5,240 nt of DNA, taken from contig CALMZT010000500.1 in NCBI GenBank assembly GCA_937870805.1, positions 1 to 5,240 on the forward strand, written 5' to 3'. The notes beneath the pieces were generated by a model, which made no database searches, was not told the DNA's origin, and worked only from the letters and a program-made list of their open reading frames with translations. Shown piece after piece: positions 1 through 5,240 of the stretch. The first letter of the stretch is position 1; each line of letters begins with the position of its first letter. The stretch is from an uncultured Chloroflexota bacterium (GTDB lineage: Bacteria; Chloroflexota; Anaerolineae; Aggregatilineales; Phototrophicaceae). The translations under genes and the position numbers were made by a program.

Positions 1-44
1 CGACAAACCCTAGACACTTGTTTTGTTAGAGTAGAGTTGATTAA

Positions 45-203
45 CTACTCTGGCACAACCGCGATGGCTTTTATCTCTGCCAGAAAGTCAGGATGTGCCA
101 GCCATGCGACGAACGTCACCGTGATCGCCGGAGGATTGGGATTGCGTCCCCATTCCTTTTGGAAAACTTCAAACGCCACTTGTATCGGCTGTCCCTGCCC
201 ACC
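45..203 (-). pseudogene. RidA/YjgF/UK114-like C-terminal fragment (gene remnant)
   Basis: Reading the minus strand from just after the TGA at 204-206 down to a TAG at 45-47 gives 52 sense codons without interruption. They include VAFEVFQKEWG, then NPNPPAITVTFV, then LAHPDFLAEIKAIAVVPE before the stop. This order (amphipathic helix, proline-containing turn and strand, then a final strand with a VEIEAIAVV-like ending) is the usual C-terminal third of RidA-family proteins, which in full are about 120-150 residues and act as trimeric enamine/imine deaminases. The arginine that binds substrate carboxylate in canonical RidA (within a P-A-R-T/S-T-V motif) is replaced here: the motif reads P-P-A-I-T-V. 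No start codon with a Shine-Dalgarno sequence and no N-terminal RidA half is visible upstream. That space is occupied by the 192-residue gene in the same frame. I read it as a decayed remnant left by a deletion or replacement. It could instead be a C-terminal extension reached by TGA readthrough. The family call is from memory of the family pattern, not from a search. Confidence 0.5.
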
Positions 204-782
204 TCACTTCACCCACAATTCCTCAAGCCAGTGATAACGTTCGGGTTCTTTGGCGTATGGCTCGTAATAATCCTGATTCTTGACGATGGCGTATTGATCG
301 CGCGCCAGAACGGTAGCTTCAAAGACTTCATCAAGCTGTCTCTTAAACCACATTTTGTCATGAACCACGCAAGGCTCGTGTCCGATGCCTACTTCTTCGC
401 CTAAGATCTCAGCGAATTCGTGCCGCAGTTCTGCGTGGCTCTTGCCACTGCCCGAAAATTTCACGCTCGATGGAAATTTACTCAACGACACTATTGTATA
501 ACATTCACCATCGGGAATTTGTTCAAGCGCTTGTTCCAACAGCGTTTCGTCGGCAATGCCGCGTAGTGGATACTGCCTGCGGTGGAAAATCGTCAGGACC
601 ATTTGGCTGCGCGACTGCTGCTCAACCAGAGATTTCAAGTCATCCATTGCATGAATGAAATAACAATCGCTCGTCCGAGCAGTGCGCGGCAGGTAAACGT
701 CGGTGTAAAGTTCGCCCGTTTCCTGAAGCCAATCATTCAGCAGCGCAAGATTGTGTATCGAAAAAAGGGTAAGATATTTCAT
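204..782 (-). CDS. Hypothetical soluble protein, 192 aa
   Basis: I do not recognise this protein. It starts at an ATG (780-782), preceded by a weak purine-rich GGGGAT about 6 bases upstream, and ends at TGA 204-206. It is hydrophilic, with no signal peptide and no membrane segment. The N-terminal 20 residues could form a strand and a helix (MKYLTLFSIHNLALLNDWLQ). Residues 60-67 (QMVLTIFH) and 94-101 (CYTIVSLS) look like buried beta strands separated by the helix-like DETLLEQALEQI (78-89). A helical acidic segment follows (118-131). The C-terminal 40 residues are rich in Asp, Glu, Tyr and Trp. This suggests a small alpha/beta domain. Codon use and composition look genuinely coding, and the long opposite-strand frames over it are shadows. 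It faces away from the glycosyltransferase-like gene across a repeat-bearing intergenic region, so it is probably transcribed alone. An in-frame RidA-like tail follows its stop codon. GSGKS at 111-115 is not a complete Walker A motif. Confidence 0.7.
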   Translation of the reverse strand: MKYLTLFSIHNLALLNDWLQETGELYTDVYLPRTARTSDCYFIHAMDDLKSLVEQQSRSQMVLTIFHRRQYPLRGIADETLLEQALEQIPDGECYTIVSLSKFPSSVKFSGSGKSHAELRHEFAEILGEEVGIGHEPCVVHDKMWFKRQLDEVFEATVLARDQYAIVKNQDYYEPYAKEPERYHWLEELWVK

Positions 783-828
783 CGCTCATCCCCAATCCAC
801 TACAGAATAACGATGTCCCCCTTTCCTC

Positions 829-861
829 ATTATAATCCTCTTTTTGAACTGTTCTACTCAA
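829..861 (-). promoter_or_regulatory. Possible sigma-70 promoter for the 192-aa gene
   Basis: On the minus strand a perfect TATAAT (plus coordinates 829-834) lies about 47 bases before the ATG at 782. A TTGAGT candidate -35 (856-861) lies upstream, but the 21-base spacer is longer than the usual 16-18, so the -35 assignment is weak. ATTATAAT is itself a palindrome, so the -10 sequence also reads on the plus strand, where I found no matching -35. The leader would be about 40 bases. This is inference from consensus only. Confidence 0.3.
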
Positions 862-965
862 ATCCCGCTGTTTTTTAGATGATAATCCAATACAATCGCG
901 TCTGTTTCTGTTCTGGTTTTTGCGAACAAGGGAGTTGTGCTCTTTGGCTCTTTAATACGGAGAAT

Positions 966-1036
966 TGTAGGGGCAGACCTATGTGTCTGCCCACCATCGG
1001 GCGCACACTGTAAGCGAAGCGGCGTGCGCCCCTACA
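966..1036. repeat. Two-hairpin palindromic (REP/MITE-like) element
   Basis: The element has 9-base terminal inverted repeats: TGTAGGGGC (966-974) and GCCCCTACA (1028-1036). Inside are two perfect 8-base stems. Hairpin 1 pairs GGGCAGAC (971-978) with GTCTGCCC (985-992) around a 6-base loop. Hairpin 2 pairs GGGCGCAC (999-1006) with GTGCGCCC (1024-1031) around a 17-base loop. The arms GTAGGGGCAGAC and GTGCGCCCCTAC are of a type dispersed in many copies through Chloroflexota and cyanobacterial genomes (recollection, not a search). There is no U-tract after either stem, so it does not look like an intrinsic terminator, and it sits between divergent genes, where a terminator would not be expected. 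Confidence 0.75.
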
Positions 1037-1118
1037 GACCCGCGTCTTTACTCGTCTTTACGCCGTAACTGCATATTTCCCTTCTTTAGGACTAATGACC
1101 TTCTGTATTTCGCTATCA

Positions 1119-1165
1119 GCTAACGACTATCGACTATTGACTATCGACTAATCGCTAACGACTAA
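1119..1165 (+). repeat. Degenerate ~7-bp tandem array (CGACTAT-type)
   Basis: Heptamers follow one another: CGACTAT (1124-1130), CGACTAT (1131-1137), TGACTAT (1138-1144), CGACTA (1145-1150), and CGACTAA (1159-1165). The larger unit GCTAACGACTA occurs at 1119-1129 and again at 1154-1164. The array resembles the heptameric short tandemly repeated sequences known from cyanobacteria and seen in similar genomes. It ends within the Shine-Dalgarno region of the downstream gene, so changes in copy number would alter the 5' leader of that mRNA without touching the coding sequence. Confidence 0.75.
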
Positions 1166-1169
1166 GGAA
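1164..1169 (+). promoter_or_regulatory. Ribosome binding site deciding a TTG start
   Basis: AAGGA (within 1164-1169) is followed by an 8-base spacer to the TTG at 1177. An in-frame TAA at 1156-1158 excludes any start further upstream, and no ATG occurs in frame near the beginning of the hydrophobic N-terminus. The site overlaps the last tandem heptamer, so the repeat array contributes the first bases of the Shine-Dalgarno sequence. Confidence 0.65.
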
Positions 1170-1176
1170 TTCTCAC

Positions 1177-3192
1177 TTGTCGAAAAAACATCTGCCCGAC
1201 GTGCTTTGCAGCCTCTTGATCTTTGCTCTGGCGTTGGGGCTATATCTGCGTACCGCCGCGCCCGGTCTGATCTACGAAGGCGGGATCTCTGTCGATTCAG
1301 CAGAAATCCAGCGCGCGTCCTATCATCTGGGCATCATCCACAGCACAGGCTATCCGATTTACACGGTGTTGGCATTCCTCATGTCGCGCATAGGGGAAGC
1401 GCTGGGGCAATCGGCATACACATGGGTCACGTATTTTTCGGCGTTGTGCAGCGCGTTATCGTCAGTTGTATTCTTCCGCCTGGCACGTTTGATCGCCCGC
1501 TTGCTGCCCGCACTTGTCGTTACGCTGCTGCTGGTCGTGACAAACTCCATCTGGCACATGAGTACGATTGCCGACGTGCAGGGCTTGCAGGCGTTGATAC
1601 TGGCGTGCTGCTTCTGGGCGCTGCTTTACTATCATCAACACCCGACACAGCCGAGAGCCTTGTATCTGGCGGCGCTGTGTATCGGTCTCGGTCTCGCCAA
1701 CCACCGCCTGATCGTGCTCATTCTCCCCGCCTGCGCCTTTACCGTACTCGTCCACTACTCTCATCTTCGTCCACGCCACCTGCTCATCATAATCCTGTGT
1801 GGTCTCATCCCGCTGTTGTCGTATGGTTACATTTACGTGCGTGCCAGCGACCCTTTCGCCGTCTACGGCACGCGCGCCGCATGGATTCCGCAGACCATCA
1901 GCACGGAAGACGTAACGAATCTGATACGCGGCACATTCGCGGCGGGCGGCGCGGGTTTGGAGAGCAACTTCGAGTTCAGCACCGACGCGCTGCTCAATCG
2001 TCTGCCGATGGTGTGGGAACATTTGCGCGCGGATTGGGGTACGCCGCTGATTGTCGTGTCGGCGCTGGGGATACTCGCGCTGTTCCGAGTGAACTGGCGT
2101 ATCGCGCTGACGCTGGCGTTGGCGGCGCTGCCTGTCGTACCGTTCCTTCTGATCTGGAAAGTCGATCTCAAGCCGATCATCTACCAGTATGCGCTGTGGT
2201 TTCCGCTGGCGTTGGGCTTGGCGGTGCTGCTGTCGCTGGATTGGCTGCCAGATGCGTTATTTGAACCGCAAAGGCGCAAAGTACGCAAAGAAAAGCAGGA
2301 GATTGAACCGCAAAGGCGCAAAGGTCGCAAAGAGAGGATCCAAAGGATAGCCTCTGTGGTCGGGAGTATAGTGATACTGTTCATGGCATGGCAGCAGTTG
2401 ACACAGAATTATTCAGTGCGTGATATGAGCCAGGATCGGCGCGCGGAAACGTTTGCGCAAGCCGTGAGCGCGCTGCCGGACAATGCGCTGCTGCTGACGG
2501 TTCAGTGGTCGCCGGAGATGTTCGTCGCGCTGGATACACTGGAACGCAGCGGACGCCGCACGCCGATTTTGTTCAACACCGACTTGTGGCAGATCACTTT
2601 CCCAACGATTTATAACACCGAGCAAAATGTCTATGTGGGCGAAAACTGGCGCGCACGCATGGGGCTGTACGATGGCGCGACGTGGTTCGCGCAGGAGAAT
2701 CTCATCGCCTATTCGGGCACAACGTCCGACTTTTTCCTGCAAGTGCGCCCTGCCGATGACCCACGATTGCCCGTCGAAGCCGATACCGCGACCATCGTGA
2801 ACTTTCCGATTAACACTGAAATCAGTCTGTACAGCTACCGCCTTGAACCCGCTGAGGGCGGTTGGTGGATAACGCTGTACTGGCGCGCTGAAGCTGTGCC
2901 TGTCGAGCCGCTGTCGGTGTACACCCATCTGCGTTCCTACGGGACGATGTGCCAGTGGGATGACAGCGTGCGCTTGCTGGCGCAGGACGACGCGCGCGCG
3001 CCCGTATCGGGGAGTTATCCCACGACGCTGTGGTCGGCGGGGCAAATCGTGAAGGATACCTATTTCATCGCCACGCCCTCTGAAGCCTTCGATAGCGCGC
3101 ACACGGCGTTCACGTTCGGCATGACACGCCCTACAGGGGAGCGACTTAGTGAGTTCTGTTTGCCGATTGAATCGTCGGCGATGTCGAACTAA
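1177..3192 (+). CDS. DUF2723/TMEM260-family polytopic membrane protein (putative GT-C glycosyltransferase)
   Basis: The predicted protein has 671 residues, from a TTG start with a good Shine-Dalgarno sequence to TAA. After a first membrane segment (about 8-25), residues 38-63 read S-V-D-S-A-E-I-Q then HLGIIHSTGYPIYT. This matches the hallmark first extracytoplasmic loop of DUF2723 (PF11028), usually GD-S-G-E then LGIAHPPGYPLY. D40 and E43 are the likely acidic residues of the active site. Further membrane segments lie near 83-100, 106-126, 134-152, 160-190, 201-220, 288-305, 308-327, 336-356 and 391-407. Residues 363-390 form a strongly basic loop made by a duplicated repeat, so it probably faces the cytoplasm. 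Residues 408-671 form an external domain. Its last part (about 545-660: ITLYWRAE, VYTHLRS, AQDDARAP, T-x-W-x-x-G-Q) resembles the beta-sandwich appended to many Chloroflexota membrane glycosyltransferases. Vertebrate TMEM260 is a protein O-mannosyltransferase. The bacterial substrate is unknown, presumably a lipid-linked sugar donor and a surface glycan or protein acceptor. The family call is firm, the reaction is inferred. Confidence 0.85.
   Translation: MSKKHLPDVLCSLLIFALALGLYLRTAAPGLIYEGGISVDSAEIQRASYHLGIIHSTGYPIYTVLAFLMSRIGEALGQSAYTWVTYFSALCSALSSVVFFRLARLIARLLPALVVTLLLVVTNSIWHMSTIADVQGLQALILACCFWALLYYHQHPTQPRALYLAALCIGLGLANHRLIVLILPACAFTVLVHYSHLRPRHLLIIILCGLIPLLSYGYIYVRASDPFAVYGTRAAWIPQTISTEDVTNLIRGTFAAGGAGLESNFEFSTDALLNRLPMVWEHLRADWGTPLIVVSALGILALFRVNWRIALTLALAALPVVPFLLIWKVDLKPIIYQYALWFPLALGLAVLLSLDWLPDALFEPQRRKVRKEKQEIEPQRRKGRKERIQRIASVVGSIVILFMAWQQLTQNYSVRDMSQDRRAETFAQAVSALPDNALLLTVQWSPEMFVALDTLERSGRRTPILFNTDLWQITFPTIYNTEQNVYVGENWRARMGLYDGATWFAQENLIAYSGTTSDFFLQVRPADDPRLPVEADTATIVNFPINTEISLYSYRLEPAEGGWWITLYWRAEAVPVEPLSVYTHLRSYGTMCQWDDSVRLLAQDDARAPVSGSYPTTLWSAGQIVKDTYFIATPSEAFDSAHTAFTFGMTRPTGERLSEFCLPIESSAMSN
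2261..2332 (+). repeat. Two 30-bp direct repeats inside the membrane-protein gene
   Basis: A 30-base unit beginning TTGAACCGCAAAGGCGCAAA occurs at 2261-2290 and again at 2303-2332. The copies match at 28 of 30 positions and start 42 bases apart, exactly 14 codons, so both are read in the same frame. They encode two copies of E-P-Q-R-R-K-x-R-K-E. Within each unit the motif CGCAAAG is itself iterated. CCGCAAAGGCGCAAAG-type repeats are common between genes in several bacterial phyla (recollection), so this looks like an intergenic repeat that has entered a coding region. Confidence 0.8.
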
Positions 3193-3257
3193 ACAATGCA
3201 AAGATGACGACAGATGCCTCCCGCTGTACCATTAATTGCTGGCTAAATCCAAGCAGA

Positions 3258-3262
3258 AAGGA
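3258..3262 (+). promoter_or_regulatory. Ribosome binding site of the transporter gene
   Basis: AAGGA is followed by an 8-base spacer to the ATG at 3271, a near-ideal arrangement that fixes the start. The 78-base gap after the preceding TAA contains no stem-loop with a U-tract, so co-transcription with the DUF2723 gene is possible. Confidence 0.65.
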
Positions 3263-3270
3263 TCAGTGCA

Positions 3271-3969
3271 ATGCCTCAAACACCTCATGTCGAAAAACAC
3301 TTTACGGCAAGTGAGACAATACGTGACATTATTATCGGCATGTCCGATGGGTTGACGGTGCCGTTTGCGCTTGCAGCCGGGTTATCGGGCACAGCAAACG
3401 CGACCACTGCTGTCGTCGTCACTGCCGGACTGGCGGAAATCGTTGCCGGGTCCATTTCGATGGGCTTGGGTGGCTACCTTGCCGCGCGCAGTGACATCAA
3501 TCACTACGACACTGAGCGCAGCCGTGAGCAGCAGGAAACGATCACCATGCCTGATGCCGAGAAATTAGAGGTCAAAAACATCCTCATTGAGTATGGTTTG
3601 ACCGCCGAACAGAGCGAACCGATGGTGTAAGCATTGGCTGCGAAACCGGCGGCATGGGTTGATTTCATGATGCGCTTTGAGCTGGGGCTGGAAAAGCCTG
3701 ACCCGCGCCGTGCCCTGAAAAGCGCGCTCACGATTGCGGGAGCATATGTGGCGGGGGGATTTATTCCGCTGCTGCCTTATATCCTGTCCCCAGACATCCC
3801 CACGGCGCAAATCCTGTCAGTGGTGGCGACGCTGCTGGCACTGCTGGTATTCGGGTACGTGAAAGGGCGGTTGACGGGGATTCATCCTGTGCGCGGGGCA
3901 CTGCAAACAACGCTGGTCGGGGGATTAGCCGCCGCCGCTGCGTTCCTCATTGCGCGCGCCATTTCCTAG
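3271..3969 (+). pseudogene. VIT1/CCC1-family Fe2+/Mn2+ transporter interrupted by one in-frame stop
   Basis: From the ATG with its Shine-Dalgarno sequence to the TAG at 3967-3969 the frame has 232 codons, the normal length for bacterial VIT1/CCC1 proteins (about 230). It is broken only by TAA at 3628-3630 (codon 120). Before the stop lie TM1 (about 17-37, G-M-S-D-G-L-T-V-P-F with D26) and TM2 (about 45-70, with E56 and M64), then a cytosolic helix with E86, E89, E97 and E100. After it come W-V-D-F-M-M-R-F-E-L-G-L-E (M133, M134, E137) and TM3-TM5. The Glu spacing 3-8-3 and then 37 residues to the last Glu equals that of the metal ligands of eucalyptus VIT1 (E102, E105, E113, E116, E153, as I recall). 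The family exports or sequesters ferrous iron and manganese. The first half alone would be a 119-residue two-helix fragment. A restart at TTG 3634 (GGTG 6 bases upstream) or ATG 3667 could make the second half. Recent loss of function, sequencing error and readthrough cannot be separated here. The family call is secure. Confidence 0.85.
3628..3630 (+). other. Premature TAA codon in the transporter frame
   Basis: The codon lies between P-M-V and A-L-A-A-K-P-A-A-W. Homologues usually have a Glu here (V-V-E-A-L pattern, from memory), so a single G-to-T change of GAA to TAA would explain it. The reading frame is unchanged on both sides. TAA also ends the upstream DUF2723 gene, which argues against general reassignment of this codon in the organism. 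Confidence 0.85.
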
Positions 3970-4923
3970 CTATAACAGGCGCTGTGGGCGGGGCAAGGCG
4001 TCCATGTAACCTGTTTCGCTGACGCAAACATGTCCCGACAGCGCGAACGCAAGAACACCCTGATTGTTGATCGTCAGCGCATTCAAAGCCGCGCCGTCCG
4101 GCGAACTCAGTTCCTGCGCGTTCTCCATCTGCGCGCGCTCCAGCAGGTCGGCGGCGAAGCGCTGGTGCATGGGGATGAGTTCGCTGCCACTGTAGACGCG
4201 AATCACGCCGCTTTCGAGGTCACTCACGGCGAGGCGGTTGCCATTGGGTGAGCACGCTAGCTGCCCGACGTAGTAATGGGAATCGAGCGATTTGAGGACT
4301 TTGCCGCCGTTGTCGATCAGCACGAGCGTCTGCCCATCACAGGCGAAGATCGCGCCGCCGCTGTGGGCAATCGCCAGCGAGGGGCGCAGTTCCGGTTGCA
4401 GCGTCAAGCCGATGTCGAACGCGCCGACAGGGTTGTTCTTCTGGTCGATGTGGTGTTTGAGAGCTTCGTCCAGCGCGGCGATCACGCCCAACTGCGGGTC
4501 GAGTGCCAGCACGATGAAGTTGGCTGCGCCGCCTGCGTCGAGTTGGGCTTCCTGCCCTTCTTCCTCAAGGTAGAGGTCGGCGCTGCCTGTGTGATACAAG
4601 CGCAGCCGTCCGTCAGCGCTGCTGTAGATGGTTGTGTCACCGCTGCGCACGAGGGGCAGGGTCGCGTTGTTGGGAGCTTTGAGCGCCGCGACAAAGGCTT
4701 GCCAGGAGTCGTCTTCGCGGGTGCTGCTAGCAAGTGCTTTGAGCGTGAGGTCGCCTTGCGCCATCCCGTCACGCAGGTCGTAGTAGCTGACCTGATCGCC
4801 GCGTGTCCACACCGCCAGCAGAGGCGGTTTGCCGGGGAGGATGTCGAGCCGCCGAATGGTGCGATCAGGGAGAAACGTTTGCCATGTCATGCGCGAAACA
4901 TTGATTTTTGCTTTTGTCTTCAC
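3970..4923 (-). CDS. WD40/beta-propeller-like protein, 317 aa
   Basis: The minus-strand frame runs from a GTG at 4921-4923 to TAG at 3970-3972. The GTG is preceded by a short AGGT about 5 bases upstream. The ATG at residue 12 (4888-4890), giving an N-terminus M-T-W-Q-T-F-L-P, is an alternative, but no Shine-Dalgarno sequence stands before it. There is no signal peptide or membrane segment, so it is probably cytoplasmic. The sequence shows repeated four-strand units typical of beta-propellers: roughly 109-158, 183-218, 219-250 and 280-307. The clearest unit is C-S-P-N-G-N-R-L-A-V-S-D-L-E-S-G-V-I-R-V-Y-S (224-245), a classic WD40-like blade. Such proteins are scaffolds or sensors with no fixed catalytic role, and no partner is evident here. 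The number of blades is too low for a full seven-bladed propeller unless the N-terminal part (13-108) holds divergent blades. It converges on the transporter gene with no spacer. Confidence 0.75.
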   Translation of the reverse strand: MKTKAKINVSRMTWQTFLPDRTIRRLDILPGKPPLLAVWTRGDQVSYYDLRDGMAQGDLTLKALASSTREDDSWQAFVAALKAPNNATLPLVRSGDTTIYSSADGRLRLYHTGSADLYLEEEGQEAQLDAGGAANFIVLALDPQLGVIAALDEALKHHIDQKNNPVGAFDIGLTLQPELRPSLAIAHSGGAIFACDGQTLVLIDNGGKVLKSLDSHYYVGQLACSPNGNRLAVSDLESGVIRVYSGSELIPMHQRFAADLLERAQMENAQELSSPDGAALNALTINNQGVLAFALSGHVCVSETGYMDALPRPQRLL

Positions 4924-5240
4924 ATCATACCTGAAAACTGGGAATTTATAAATGAACGTGCCATGAGGGACGACGTGAGGGAGCGCGGTGGAACGTCAGT
5001 GGATAGCAAATGGAATGTTTTTTCGCAGGCGGTGGAACACAGCATCAGGCTTATCGTGCTCTTTGTGGGTCGTTTTGCGTCAGATCGTCACTGTAACGCG
5101 GGGGTGTTAATGTTGGATGATGCGGGGGTTAAAGAAAGTAGGAGATTTGCCAAAAATATCATGTCAGGACTTACGCAGTTGAACCGCGATTTGTGCTTGA
5201 ACAAGGGGTTTAAACCCCTTGTTCGTGAACCCAACTGCGT
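4924..5240. other. Mostly non-coding region upstream of the propeller gene
   Basis: This 317-base region has no convincing gene. Just upstream of the propeller gene's GTG there is an AT-rich patch with a minus-strand TATAAA (4945-4950) that could be a -10 element, but no good -35 lies 16-18 bases beyond it. Short direct repeats occur: GCGGTGGAAC at 4985-4994 and 5029-5038, and GCGGGGGT at 5098-5105 and 5122-5129. The last 70 or so bases form the nested inverted repeat annotated separately. One plus-strand frame stays open from ATG 4963 to the window edge (92 codons), but it runs through the palindrome, lacks a Shine-Dalgarno sequence and shows no family features, so I do not call it. Confidence 0.6.
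5173..5240. mobile_element. MITE-like nested inverted repeat, cut by the window edge
   Basis: The outer arms ACGCAGTTG (5173-5181) and CAACTGCGT (5232-5240) are perfect 9-base inverted repeats. The centre is a perfect 26-base palindrome (5199-5224) with symmetry axis between 5211 and 5212, inside GGGGTTTAAACCCC. The left flank reads GTCAGGACTT (5163-5172) into the arm. A GTCAGGACTTACGCA end is of the kind seen on small transposable elements in cyanobacteria and Chloroflexota (recollection). The right arm is reached exactly at the last base of the window, so the true outer end is not visible. No transposase is encoded, so it would be non-autonomous. Alternatively it is a strong stem-loop of other purpose; it lacks a U-tract on the visible side. 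Confidence 0.6.

Larger units (their letters stand above)
783..1176. other. Divergent intergenic region with repeats
   Basis: This 394-base region separates two divergently transcribed genes. I see no convincing coding sequence in it: the plus-strand frame that enters it from the left (582-878) is a shadow of the 192-aa gene. The part nearest the left gene (783-900) is AT-richer and carries the candidate minus-strand promoter. The middle (966-1036) is a palindromic element. The right end (1119-1165) is a degenerate tandem array followed by the ribosome binding site of the DUF2723 gene. No clear plus-strand promoter was found. Confidence 0.75.

Noticed and set aside
204..206. TGA as a selenocysteine codon
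   Set aside because: The position is a junction between unrelated-looking sequences and not a redox motif, and I could not identify a bacterial SECIS stem-loop there by eye.
434..452. GSGKS in the 192-aa protein as a P-loop NTPase motif
   Set aside because: Walker A needs a glycine four residues before GK[ST]. That position is not glycine, and no Walker B strand is evident.
966..1036. Palindromes as a rho-independent terminator
   Set aside because: No U-tract follows either stem on either strand, and both flanking genes are transcribed away from the site.
1119..1165. Tandem array as a CRISPR
   Set aside because: Units are about 7 bases and contiguous, without spacers of regular length.
1206..2264. 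Long plus-strand frame (352 codons) overlapping the DUF2723 gene
   Set aside because: It is a shifted-frame shadow. Its product is arginine- and alanine-rich without domain logic, while the overlapping frame gives a clear membrane protein with family motifs.
2413..3201. Minus-strand frame of 262 codons opposite the 3' half of the DUF2723 gene
   Set aside because: Its product is Arg/His-rich and low in complexity, typical of an antisense shadow of GC-rich third positions.
3628..3630. Reassignment of TAA as a sense codon in this organism
   Set aside because: TAA is the natural end of the upstream DUF2723 gene (3190-3192), and no other in-frame TAA occurs within conserved coding sequence here.

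Overview
The window looks like an accessory stretch of a chromosome or metagenome contig from a moderately GC-rich bacterium, most likely Chloroflexota (Anaerolineae-like) or a neighbouring phylum. This is inference. It rests on the style of the large membrane glycosyltransferase-like protein with its C-terminal beta-rich domain, the CCC1-type transporter, and several families of short palindromic and tandem repeats of the kind that fill intergenic DNA in Chloroflexota and Cyanobacteria. There is no rRNA, tRNA, CRISPR array or complete insertion sequence.

Layout from left to right. (1) 45-782, minus strand: an unrecognised soluble 192-residue protein (204-782). Immediately after its TGA, in the same frame, comes a 52-codon stretch (45-203) resembling the C-terminal third of a RidA/YjgF/UK114 protein, probably a gene remnant. 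(2) 783-1176: a 394-base divergent intergenic region holding a two-hairpin palindromic element (966-1036) and a degenerate array of about 7-base units (1119-1165) that runs into the ribosome binding site of the next gene. (3) 1177-3192, plus: a 671-residue multi-pass membrane protein of the DUF2723/TMEM260 (GT-C type) family, with two in-frame copies of a 30-base repeat encoding a basic linker. (4) 3271-3969, plus: a VIT1/CCC1-family Fe/Mn transporter whose frame is intact for 232 codons except for one TAA at codon 120, inside the cytosolic metal-binding domain. (5) 3970-4923, minus: a 317-residue WD40/beta-propeller-like protein, convergent with the transporter, the two stop codons touching. 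(6) 4924-5240: 317 bases of mostly non-coding DNA ending in a nested inverted repeat, probably one MITE-like element cut by the window edge.

The genes do not form an obvious pathway. Orientation changes three times, and only genes 3 and 4 are co-directional, with a 78-base gap and no visible terminator. I see no convincing new multi-gene system. The interesting material is at the level of sequence events: a nonsense codon splitting the metal-ligand set of a transporter, an intergenic-type repeat domesticated inside a membrane protein, a RidA tail in frame behind an unrelated gene's stop, and four separate repeat families in 5.2 kb.
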